Part shown: piece after piece, positions 24,643-31,080 of the stretch
Position numbering within the stretch: position 1 is the first letter of the stretch
Layout of the letters: each line of letters starts with the position of its first letter
DNA from: Deltaproteobacteria bacterium HGW-Deltaproteobacteria-6
GTDB lineage: Bacteria; Desulfobacterota; Syntrophia; Syntrophales; Smithellaceae
Assembly (NCBI GenBank): GCA_002840435.1
Contig: PHAT01000011.1
Coordinates: forward strand, 1-33,603
Length of the DNA: 33,603 nucleotides
Direction of reading: 5' to 3'
Translations under genes and position numbers: made by a program
The notes under the pieces: model-generated
What the model saw: the letters and a program-made list of their open reading frames with translations, nothing else
Database searches by the model: none
What the model was told of the DNA's origin: nothing

Positions 24643-25450
24643 CTCCACCTCCTGAAACAGATGATATGCGTTCTTCCCGGGCCAGACACGCGGCGCCAAA
24701 AGCGGCGGTGAGTCTGGGATGCCCGGGCACCAGTATTTTTATTTTCAGCGCGTCGCCGATCGCCTGGACGAGGCCCTGGTCTTCTCCGCCGCCGCCCGTG
24801 AGAACCACATCCGGTTCCAGTTTCAGTCTCTTGACCAGCATGCTGACTTTGGACGCCATCGCGCGGTGGACGCCCGCCAGAATATCTGCGGCTTTCGCGC
24901 CTTCGGCAATGCGGGAAATCGTTTCCGATTCGGCAAAAACAGCGCAGTTGGTGGAAAATTCCACCGGGTTTTCCGATTCGAGAGAAAGGGGTCCGATGTC
25001 GTCGAGACTGACATGCAGAATGCGGGCGATGACCTGTAAAAACCTCCCCGAACCGGTGGCGCATTTTTCACTCATCAGAAAATCGGCGATCCGGCCCTGG
25101 GGTGTTATTTTTGCCGCCTTGGTGAACTGTCCGCCGATGTCGATAATCGTTTTCGCCGAAGGGAAAAGACAGTGGCAGCCTTTGGCCTGACAGGAAATAT
25201 CGGAAACATGCCGTGCGGCAAAAGGCGCGCTTTCCGCGCCGAGGCCCGTGATCACGAGGCCGGCGAGCTGATCAAATGAAATCGCGGCTTGCGCCAATAC
25301 GTCATCCATGACTTTTTTCGCGCCGCCTTTGTAATTACCGCCGGAAGCGATCAGGCTCGAAGCGATCAATTGCTTTTCACTGATCAAAGCGGCTTTAATG
25401 GACACGGAACCCATGTCCAGCCCGGCGTAGTATTTTTTTGTGTCGTTCAT
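24623..25450 (-). CDS. Acyl-CoA dehydratase/benzoyl-CoA reductase activase, second subunit (BzdQ/BcrD-like)
   Basis: A 275-residue ASKHA ATPase of the BadF/BadG/BcrA/BcrD/HgdC group. Phosphate 1 motif is AGLDMGSVSIKA (9-20). Cysteines that would hold the inter-subunit 4Fe-4S cluster are C130 (EKCATGSGRFLQ) and C169 (STNCAVFAESE). The adenosine motif is VVLTGGG. The phosphate 2 motif reads DIGGQFTK rather than the usual DIGGQDTK, so the acidic residue is lost in this subunit. With the partner at 25673 it would form a heterodimer that couples ATP hydrolysis to low-potential electron transfer onto the catalytic subunits. GAGG precedes the ATG. Position fits BzdQ/BcrD. Confidence 0.85.
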   Translation of the reverse strand: MNDTKKYYAGLDMGSVSIKAALISEKQLIASSLIASGGNYKGGAKKVMDDVLAQAAISFDQLAGLVITGLGAESAPFAARHVSDISCQAKGCHCLFPSAKTIIDIGGQFTKAAKITPQGRIADFLMSEKCATGSGRFLQVIARILHVSLDDIGPLSLESENPVEFSTNCAVFAESETISRIAEGAKAADILAGVHRAMASKVSMLVKRLKLEPDVVLTGGGGEDQGLVQAIGDALKIKILVPGHPRLTAAFGAACLAREERISSVSGGGDERSGR

Positions 25451-25517
25451 AAAACCTCGAATACAAGGAACGGCTTAATCCGCCGGCCGAGAATTTGTCG
25501 CAATCGCAAGCGATGTC

Positions 25518-25620
25518 ATTCCGAATCCCGATGTGCGGGATGAGGAATCTTAAAGATCACCTGCTATACCCCGGACATGGACTTCTCACTTCGGTCCTGC
25601 CCCCGGCAATAGGGGCCGAA
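25518..25620. repeat. Palindromic intergenic repeat between the two activase genes
   Basis: Two hairpins. At 25518-25548, ATTCC-GA-ATCCCG pairs with CGGGAT-GA-GGAAT around ATGTG, with a tandem GA mismatch. At 25590-25620, TTCGG and GCCCC pair with GGGGC and CCGAA. The first resembles the GTCATTCC...GGAATCTT repeats scattered in many bacterial genomes. It occupies most of the 222-base gap in an otherwise co-directional operon. Confidence 0.5.
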
Positions 25621-25672
25621 ATGGCATCACTATGAATTCCGAAACAGCCTCATCCACCAGAAAGATGAGTCG

Positions 25673-26503
25673 CTATGTAAAAAATTTAACGTCTTCTTTT
25701 TTTCGTTCCCGAGCCGGTCGGACGCCCCGGTCAAAGAAATCTTTGCCGACAAGCGCCGCACCCAATGCACCCGTGATAAAAGGTTCGGGCGGAGTCAATA
25801 CCGGAAAACCGACCTTGGCGGTAATGGCTTTGATCAGCCCTTTATTTTTCGCGCCGCCGCCGGTGACGACCACATCTTTTTCGATCCCCAGATGGCGGGT
25901 CATGTTCACCACGCGCCCCGCGATGGCTTCATGCAGGCCTGCAACAATTTCCGCCACCCCCGCGCCTTCCGACAGACGCGAGGTCACTTCATGCTCGGCA
26001 AAGACTGTGCACATGTTGGAAATCTGGACGAAGCCGTTGGCTTTAAGCGCGATATCGCCCATATCCACCAGATTGATTCCCAGTGTTTCGGCAATCACTT
26101 CCAGAAAACGGCCGGTTCCGGCAGCGCATTTGTCATTCATGACAAAGTTGGCTACCTTGCCTTCGGAATCGAGTTTGATGCCTTTCGAATCCTGGCCGCC
26201 GATGTCGATGATGATTCGCGCGGAGGGAAACAGAGAGTGGATGCCGCGCGCGTGGCAGGTGATTTCCGTGATTTGCTTGTCGGCAAAAGGAACGTTGATG
26301 CGTCCGTAGCCGGTGGCGACGACAAAATCAAGGGCGTCAAAAGAGAGCCCCGCGCGGTTGATGGTTTCCTCGGTGACTTTCAGCGCCAGATGGCGATGCT
26401 CCACGCCGGTCGGTCCGATGTGCGAGGCGAGCATTTTTTCGTTTTCGTCCACCACAACCACCTTGGTCATCGTGGAACCGATATCAATTCCGGCAAACGG
26501 CAT
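25673..26503 (-). CDS. Acyl-CoA dehydratase/benzoyl-CoA reductase activase, first subunit (BzdP/BcrA-like)
   Basis: A 276-residue ASKHA ATPase. Phosphate 1 motif is AGIDIGSTMTKVVVVD (4-19), phosphate 2 is IIDIGGQDSKGI (98-109) with the acidic residue kept, and the adenosine motif is VVVTGGGAKNKG. C126 (DKCAAGTGRFLE) and C165 (NMCTVFAE) match the cluster ligands of HgdC-type activases. It is a cytoplasmic electron activator that hydrolyses ATP to reduce the partner dehydratase/reductase. AAGGA lies 10 bases before the ATG. The C-terminal tail is basic (ARERKKEDVK). It is followed by its paralogue after a repeat and preceded by a small lipoprotein gene that is foreign to this kind of operon. 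Confidence 0.9.
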   Translation of the reverse strand: MPFAGIDIGSTMTKVVVVDENEKMLASHIGPTGVEHRHLALKVTEETINRAGLSFDALDFVVATGYGRINVPFADKQITEITCHARGIHSLFPSARIIIDIGGQDSKGIKLDSEGKVANFVMNDKCAAGTGRFLEVIAETLGINLVDMGDIALKANGFVQISNMCTVFAEHEVTSRLSEGAGVAEIVAGLHEAIAGRVVNMTRHLGIEKDVVVTGGGAKNKGLIKAITAKVGFPVLTPPEPFITGALGAALVGKDFFDRGVRPARERKKEDVKFFT

Positions 26504-26622
26504 AAAATGTTATTCCTTATAGTGTCCTACGTTGGCAAGTCATAAGAGCTTCTGGTAAAACCCCTTACCATCTCTCCACAAAAGAGGGCCAGACTAAGCT
26601 TCATTTACAATAAATAAAACTA

Positions 26623-26991
26623 TTATTCAAAAATACCTCTTTGCATACGGCATTTTTTTAGGTCCCCTGCATAGGTAGAACAATCACAACCATCCACAAT
26701 ACTTCCCTTGTGCTTTTTGATTTTGAAAGAAGTCCCAGGCGCAACACGTCCCATACACCATAATAAGTCAGCTTTTTCTCTATCGCATATTTTAGTGGCA
26801 AGTTCTTTTTCGCAAGATTTCACCTTGTCTTCAAATTCTTCCTTGGCAAGATTTTTGTCAGAACATTGGCTATGGAAATGTAATAGACTTTCTCTGCATG
26901 AGAAACCGGAATAGGCCTCTCCCTCCTGCCGCACACTGGCGCACCCGGATAAAAGAATTAGCATTGCGAAAACGCAAAGCAAATATTTCAT
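26623..26991 (-). CDS. Small cysteine-rich lipoprotein, function unknown
   Basis: A 122-residue protein with a lipoprotein signal (MKYLLCVFAMLILLSGC; lipobox LLSGC with C17 as the lipid-bearing residue). Eight further cysteines lie at 32, 43, 60, 69, 79, 102, 104 and 114, the last group as GCDCSTYAGDLKKC. The spaced pattern suggests disulfides, perhaps a CHCH-like helical hairpin, but I recognise no family. The gene and its flanks (26504-27060) are visibly more AT-rich than the genes on both sides. They sit between the large and small subunit genes of the reductase-like operon, so recent insertion is likely. AAGGCG lies upstream of the ATG. Confidence 0.65.
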   Translation of the reverse strand: MKYLLCVFAMLILLSGCASVRQEGEAYSGFSCRESLLHFHSQCSDKNLAKEEFEDKVKSCEKELATKICDREKADLLWCMGRVAPGTSFKIKKHKGSIVDGCDCSTYAGDLKKCRMQRGIFE

Positions 26992-27059
26992 TTGATATAT
27001 TCGCCTTTCTCACTTCTAAGATTTACAGCACAACATAAGCAAGATCAAAAACATCAAAT

Positions 27060-27179
27060 AGGCTATTCAAAAATGGCCAGATGCAAGGCTCCCGTGCACT
27101 GAGGAGTGAGGCGTATTTTCATACGGCGCAACGACGAAGGGCGCGGGAAACGCCGCAGGTGGTCGTTTTTCAATAGCCT
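27060..27179. repeat. Long palindromic repeat R1 at the end of the large-subunit gene
   Basis: A 120-bp element with ends AGGCTATTCAAAAA and its near-perfect inverse (27166-27179). The interior is also an imperfect palindrome centred near 27120 (GAGGCGTAT ... ATACGGCGC). It shares length, ends and interior words (GAGGAGTGAGGCGTAT, GGGAAACGC) with R2 at 28547-28670. Its last two bases are part of the TAG stop of the gene at 27178. It could fold into a long mRNA hairpin. Confidence 0.75.
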
Positions 27180-28482
27180 ACTTTCCTCTTGCCGCAAGGG
27201 CTTCCAGAAACGCGCTGATCTGCGCCTTCCACTGCGCCTCGGAATAATCCCGGAGATCCACCATATCCGAAACCAGTTGCATCATGGGGATTGACGTATA
27301 TTTGCCCAGCTCGTTTTTAGTATGCGTCTGGCCGATGGTGGTGGCGCGGCAGGAGCGGCAGGCATGGAAAACAACCCCGTCAATTTTGTAGTCCGCAATC
27401 ATATCCAGTAATTTTTCCACCGTGGGATTGCCGCTGTGGGCGCGCGCTTTTTCGTGGTAGCGCGTGAAACGCAAAAACGCCCGCCAGGCCAGGTAATCCA
27501 CCGGATCTTTCACGTGAGAGGGAACTTCCACCGGATCGAAACCGCGATAGACATTTTCAATGACAAACACCGCGCCGAAACTTTCAAAGTAGTTGAAAAT
27601 CCAGAGCGTATGCCAGGGCGGCAGGCCGCCGCCGTAAAGAATACGGTACTTTTCATCGGGTATGACGCCGATTTTGTTGTCGACCTTGTATTTCACTTCA
27701 TCATAAAGCTTCTGATAGAAATCGACGGCCACCTGAGTTCCCGTATAGTAATGGCCGGCGACCATGATGCTGAAATGGTCCTGCGACGGCATGGGGCAGG
27801 GAACGGCGACACGCAGACGGTCAATGTCGTACCAGAGCTGCCAGGCGCGGTCTCCCAGGCGGATGGCTTCCCAAAGACGCTCCTTGTCCATTTTTTTGCC
27901 GGTTTGTTTCTCCAGAAATTCAACCAGTCCCTGTAACTGCTCGCGCTGATATTTAATGTAGTGGTCGCGTACTTCGTTTAAATCCGCATAGGGCGGCGGC
28001 GCGACGACGTCCATGCCGAAAGTGGGCGCTTCCAGATAGCGGCTGGTTGCCTGATACCACTTGAAACGGGGATCGCACACGGCGGAGCTTCCCAGCATCA
28101 TATCCGGCAGGGGCATGCCGCCGTCGGGGCTGTTGTCCGGAATATGCCCCAGCTCCTTGCGCAGGCTGTCAAAACCCAGGCCGATGCGCGCGTAGCTGCA
28201 AAGCACCTGAGAATAGCCGTCTTCTTCGGCTTTCAAAAGAAAGCGGTCCATATCGCGTTTGGCGGCGCAAAGGCCCGCGTAATTTTCCGTGGGCAGCGGC
28301 ACAATATCCATGGCCCGCAGGATTTCGTCATACTGCGACGCAACCATCATGTAGGCCACCTTCTGTCCTTTGGCTTTGGCCTCATGCGCACTTTGATAAA
28401 TGTTCTTGACCATCGCCCGCACCAGACGGGCCGTGTCCGTTCCCTTCACGGCAGTGGTTTTGGTTTGCTGAGTTTGTTCCAT
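27178..28482 (-). CDS. 2-hydroxyacyl-CoA dehydratase/benzoyl-CoA reductase subunit (BzdO/BcrB-like)
   Basis: A 434-residue HgdB-family Fe-S protein. The start is the ATG at 28482, 8 bases after GAGGG; an in-frame TTG at 28509 would add nine residues ahead of that site. Cysteines C72, C95 (VLCSYARIG), C136 (SSAVCDPRFKWYQ) and the C375/C378 pair (HACRSCRATT) are candidates for cluster ligands. The stretch CDPRFKWYQATSRYLEAPTF recalls the BcrB/BzdO branch rather than plain 2-hydroxyglutaryl-CoA dehydratases. With the 379-residue subunit it would form the catalytic unit that accepts electrons from the activase pair. The size and gene order match Azoarcus-type bzdO. Substrate (benzoyl-CoA, another aryl-CoA, or a 2-hydroxyacyl-CoA) is not fixed by sequence alone. 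Confidence 0.85.
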   Translation of the reverse strand: MEQTQQTKTTAVKGTDTARLVRAMVKNIYQSAHEAKAKGQKVAYMMVASQYDEILRAMDIVPLPTENYAGLCAAKRDMDRFLLKAEEDGYSQVLCSYARIGLGFDSLRKELGHIPDNSPDGGMPLPDMMLGSSAVCDPRFKWYQATSRYLEAPTFGMDVVAPPPYADLNEVRDHYIKYQREQLQGLVEFLEKQTGKKMDKERLWEAIRLGDRAWQLWYDIDRLRVAVPCPMPSQDHFSIMVAGHYYTGTQVAVDFYQKLYDEVKYKVDNKIGVIPDEKYRILYGGGLPPWHTLWIFNYFESFGAVFVIENVYRGFDPVEVPSHVKDPVDYLAWRAFLRFTRYHEKARAHSGNPTVEKLLDMIADYKIDGVVFHACRSCRATTIGQTHTKNELGKYTSIPMMQLVSDMVDLRDYSEAQWKAQISAFLEALAARGK

Positions 28483-28546
28483 AATTTTACCCTCTATTTG
28501 TGAGCTCAAAAAATTTTATATTAAACAAACATGAAAATCACTTTTT

Positions 28547-28670
28547 CAGGCTGTTCAAAATTGTCTGGGTGCAAGGCCCCCGAGCTTTGAGGAGTGAGGC
28601 GTATAGTTGCATACGCCGCAGCGACGAGGGGCGAGGGAAACGCAGCAGACAGGCGATTTTCAACAGCCTG
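28547..28670. repeat. Long palindromic repeat R2 between the two large-subunit genes
   Basis: A 124-bp element with ends CAGGCTGTTCAAAAT and the near-perfect inverse at 28656-28670. It belongs to the same family as R1. The interior half-sites GAGGCGTAT and ATACGCCGC form the apex of a long imperfect hairpin. It starts on the base directly after the TAG stop of the upstream subunit gene in transcription order, so it occupies most of the 188-base gap before the next start. Confidence 0.75.
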
Positions 28671-29810
28671 CTATCCTATCATTTCGAGGAACGCCTGTAT
28701 GCGCGTCCGCAGCTGCCCTATGGTTGATGTTGAATAATCATCTTCGATCATCAAAACCGGCAATTTCAAACCATTCAGATATTCCCGCAGGTCCGGGCCT
28801 TCGAGTTCGCATGTATCACAGTAGCGGACGATATAGAAGATCACGCCGTTGGCCTGCCACTGGCTGATAAATTGTTTCATATAGCCGAAGCGGTTTTCCA
28901 GATCCTCCTGGCGGTTACCTACTTGTGGCGAGAGGCTCCTGGGACAATGCGTACAGACATACCGGCTGGCCAGACCGGTGAGCGGATCATCGGTTTCGGA
29001 CACGTCGTCCCAGAAAAACCGCGTTCCGGTGCAGAGATCGTCCATCACGACATGCGCGCCGCATTCTTCCACCAGACGGATAAAAGCGACATCGTCAATT
29101 TCATTGCCCCAGATGAAGATGCGCGGCAGACCGTCGGGCTTTGGCGCCGGTCGGTTTTTGATTTCGGTGATGAAGGCCTGAACCAGTTCAATGTGCTCCG
29201 ACGCCGGGATACCCATGCCCGCCACCAGCACTTTGGTGATTTCCGTGCCGGAAACCACAGGCGGATCGGATTTTCTTAATTCGTAAAGTTCGCGAAGCAG
29301 GGCGCGGCGGCGATTGTAGAGTTTGATGGCCTCCGCAAGCTTTGCATCATCCAGTTTATTGCCTGAAAATTCTTCCAGGCGGCGGATGAAATATTGCAGT
29401 TCTTTTTTATAAAATGCAGTGGACGACGGGCCCATCATATGCGGCACGTTGATGAAATGATTGAAAGGGGACGGTTTGTTGCTGTGCCAGATATGAAACA
29501 TGCGTTCGATGGTATCGCAGCTGTGCGGCGCGACAAAACCGTCCAGAAAATCATACTCGCCTTTGATCGCCATATTGAAACAGCTGCGGGCAAACGGGCA
29601 GGCCATGGGTTCGATGACGGCATCGGCTTCATCAATGGGATCGCTTGTGCTGCCCTGGATGCGGTAGGGAATCATATCCAATGCCGTGATAATCTCATCG
29701 GGCACGAAGCAGCAGAAATAGCCGATCACTTTTTTGCCGGCCCCGTGCAGTTCTTTCGCCCGCTTTCCTCTTTCATTATAAAGTTCTTCGATCTGTTTCA
29801 TGACGGTCAT
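28671..29810 (-). CDS. 2-hydroxyacyl-CoA dehydratase/benzoyl-CoA reductase subunit (BzdN/BcrC-like)
   Basis: A 379-residue HgdB/HgdA-family Fe-S protein and first gene of the operon. Conserved cysteines are C71 and C77 (MACPFARSCFN), C98 (APHSCDTIER) and C331/C334 (RYCDTCELEGP), the kind of ligands that hold the catalytic-side 4Fe-4S clusters. KKVIGYFCCFVPDEIITALD is the usual N-terminal strand-helix of this family. Its size and place before the 434-residue subunit and two activases follow bzdN/bcrC. The complex would carry out ATP-driven ring reduction or radical dehydration in an anaerobe. The start at 29810 has a GGGGGGG tract about 9 bases upstream; an in-frame ATG at 29801 is possible. 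Confidence 0.87.
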   Translation of the reverse strand: MTVMKQIEELYNERGKRAKELHGAGKKVIGYFCCFVPDEIITALDMIPYRIQGSTSDPIDEADAVIEPMACPFARSCFNMAIKGEYDFLDGFVAPHSCDTIERMFHIWHSNKPSPFNHFINVPHMMGPSSTAFYKKELQYFIRRLEEFSGNKLDDAKLAEAIKLYNRRRALLRELYELRKSDPPVVSGTEITKVLVAGMGIPASEHIELVQAFITEIKNRPAPKPDGLPRIFIWGNEIDDVAFIRLVEECGAHVVMDDLCTGTRFFWDDVSETDDPLTGLASRYVCTHCPRSLSPQVGNRQEDLENRFGYMKQFISQWQANGVIFYIVRYCDTCELEGPDLREYLNGLKLPVLMIEDDYSTSTIGQLRTRIQAFLEMIG

Positions 29811-29848
29811 GAGAATAGCCCCCCCTGTTTCCTGTTCTGATGGTCCTG

Positions 29849-29877
29849 ATTATTAAGTTTATTGCCGATAAAAGCAA
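29849..29877 (-). promoter_or_regulatory. Promoter for the reductase-like operon
   Basis: On the minus strand: TTGCTT (29877-29872), a 17-base spacer and AATAAT (29854-29849), giving a leader of roughly 30 bases before the ATG at 29810. The -35 box falls inside a perfect palindrome, so binding there would block transcription. Confidence 0.45.
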
Positions 29878-29886
29878 GTTGCTTTT
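29870..29886. promoter_or_regulatory. Perfect 17-bp palindrome, likely operator
   Basis: AAAAGCAAGTTGCTTTT, an 8-bp inverted repeat around one G. It lies between the divergent reductase-like and TrpF-like operons and overlaps the predicted -35 box of the former. No regulator gene is adjacent. Confidence 0.5.
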
Positions 29887-29960
29887 TGCGGATGATGAAA
29901 TGGAAAAAAATCCGGCGGCAATGTCTTGATCAGGGCCGTCCGAAATGATATGTCTCCCGC

Positions 29961-30779
29961 ATGGGAAAAACCATCATACAAATTTATGAAGTGCAAAGGC
30001 CTGCGGAAGCGGAAACTCTGGCCGGTTTGGGTGTGGATCACATCGGAAGCGTGCTCACCGATATCCATAAATGGAAAAGCGCAACCATTCGTAAGACGGC
30101 CCGGGTAATAAGGCAGTCGCAGGCCAGAAGCGGCCTGATCCCGTTGTTCAGAGATCCTGCTGTTATCTTTGCGGCGCTTGCATACTATGAGCCGGATTTT
30201 GTTCATTTGTGCGATACGCTCTCGCCGTATCCGGATGAGCAGCAAACGCTCATCCGGGACTTCGATGCGCTTTTATCGCTGCAGGTCGACATCAAAGACC
30301 GTTTTCCGCAAATGGACATCATGCGGTCCCTTTCCGTCCCGCGCCCGGGATTGGCGGAGGCTGCCGAAATTGATAAAAACATTATGGGGTTTATCGAACG
30401 TTTCGCGCCTTTTTCCGATTATTTCCTGATCGACACCCTGCTTGGCGGAAAAAACCAGCCGGTACAGGGTTTTGTCGGGATTACAGGCGAGACCTGCGAC
30501 TGGAATATTGCCGGGAAAATCATCGCGGTAAGTCCCATCCCGGTCATTCTGGCAGGCGGACTTTCCGGTGAAAACGTATTTGAAGCCGTCACGGCTTTAA
30601 AACCGGCGGGCGTCGACAGCTGCACCCGGACCAACGCGGTGGACAGGAACGGCCGGCCCATCCGCTTTAAAAAAGATATGAAGAAAGTCACGCGGTTTAT
30701 TGAGGAAGTTCGCCGCGCCGACCGGTTTATCGAGGAAAACCATTTTGCCGCAAACGTCATCCATACAAAGGGAATATAA
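29961..30779 (+). CDS. TrpF-like TIM-barrel protein lacking the catalytic cysteine
   Basis: A 272-residue protein related to phosphoribosylanthranilate isomerase. GITGETCDWNIAGKI matches the GGTGxxFDW region, PVILAGGLSGENVFEAV matches the phosphate-binding strand-helix, and GVDSCTRTNAVD matches the C-terminal GVDVSSGVE region. The N-terminal IQIYEVQRPAEAE stands where TrpF has KICG, so the general-base cysteine is replaced by tyrosine. At 272 residues it is longer than typical TrpF (about 200). There are no other trp genes nearby. Tryptophan biosynthesis is therefore unlikely and the reaction is unknown. The ATG at 29961 lacks a clear ribosome site. It heads a three-gene operon divergent from the reductase-like operon and may share its control region. 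Confidence 0.75.
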   Translation: MGKTIIQIYEVQRPAEAETLAGLGVDHIGSVLTDIHKWKSATIRKTARVIRQSQARSGLIPLFRDPAVIFAALAYYEPDFVHLCDTLSPYPDEQQTLIRDFDALLSLQVDIKDRFPQMDIMRSLSVPRPGLAEAAEIDKNIMGFIERFAPFSDYFLIDTLLGGKNQPVQGFVGITGETCDWNIAGKIIAVSPIPVILAGGLSGENVFEAVTALKPAGVDSCTRTNAVDRNGRPIRFKKDMKKVTRFIEEVRRADRFIEENHFAANVIHTKGI

Positions 30780-31080
30780 AACCATCACGGCAATGATTCA
30801 TCTCTACTGCCGTGAATGCCATCAGACCGGTTCTTCCGGATTGTGCCTGCCTTGCGGGGAGCTGCTGGCCTATGCAAAATCGCGGTTGGACAAATGTCCT
30901 TATGCGGAAGATAAACCGACCTGCGCCAAGTGCCCGGTGCATTGCTACAAACCCGAACGCCGACAACAAATTCAACGGGTGATGCGTTATGCCGGTCCGC
31001 GCATGATGCGCTCCCACCCGCTTCTGGCGATCCGCCATTTGTTGAAAAATTTGAAAAAACCCAAAGCGGTGAAAGCATGA
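30745..31080 (+). CDS. YgbA-like protein (nitrous-oxide-stimulated promoter family)
   Basis: A 111-residue cysteine-rich cytoplasmic protein. The conserved core is clear: MIHLYCRECH, GLCLPCGELLAYA, RLDKCPYAEDKPTCAKCPVH and CYKPERRQQI, then VMRYAGPRMMRSHPLLAIRH. The six to eight cysteines look like metal or cluster ligands. In enterobacteria ygbA is induced by nitrosative stress through NsrR; the function is still poorly defined. The start is uncertain. TTG at 30745 has GAGGA 8 bases upstream and keeps the conserved REYKTITAM lead-in, while the ATG at 30793 lacks a ribosome site and would cut it off. It overlaps the TrpF-like gene by 35 bases and the next gene by ATGA. Confidence 0.8.
   Translation: MPQTSSIQREYKTITAMIHLYCRECHQTGSSGLCLPCGELLAYAKSRLDKCPYAEDKPTCAKCPVHCYKPERRQQIQRVMRYAGPRMMRSHPLLAIRHLLKNLKKPKAVKA

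Noticed and set aside
27060-28670. R1 and R2 as a two-repeat CRISPR or as insertion-sequence ends
   Set aside because: The copies are 120 bp long, palindromic and over a kilobase apart, and the DNA between them is a reductase subunit gene, not a transposase or spacers.
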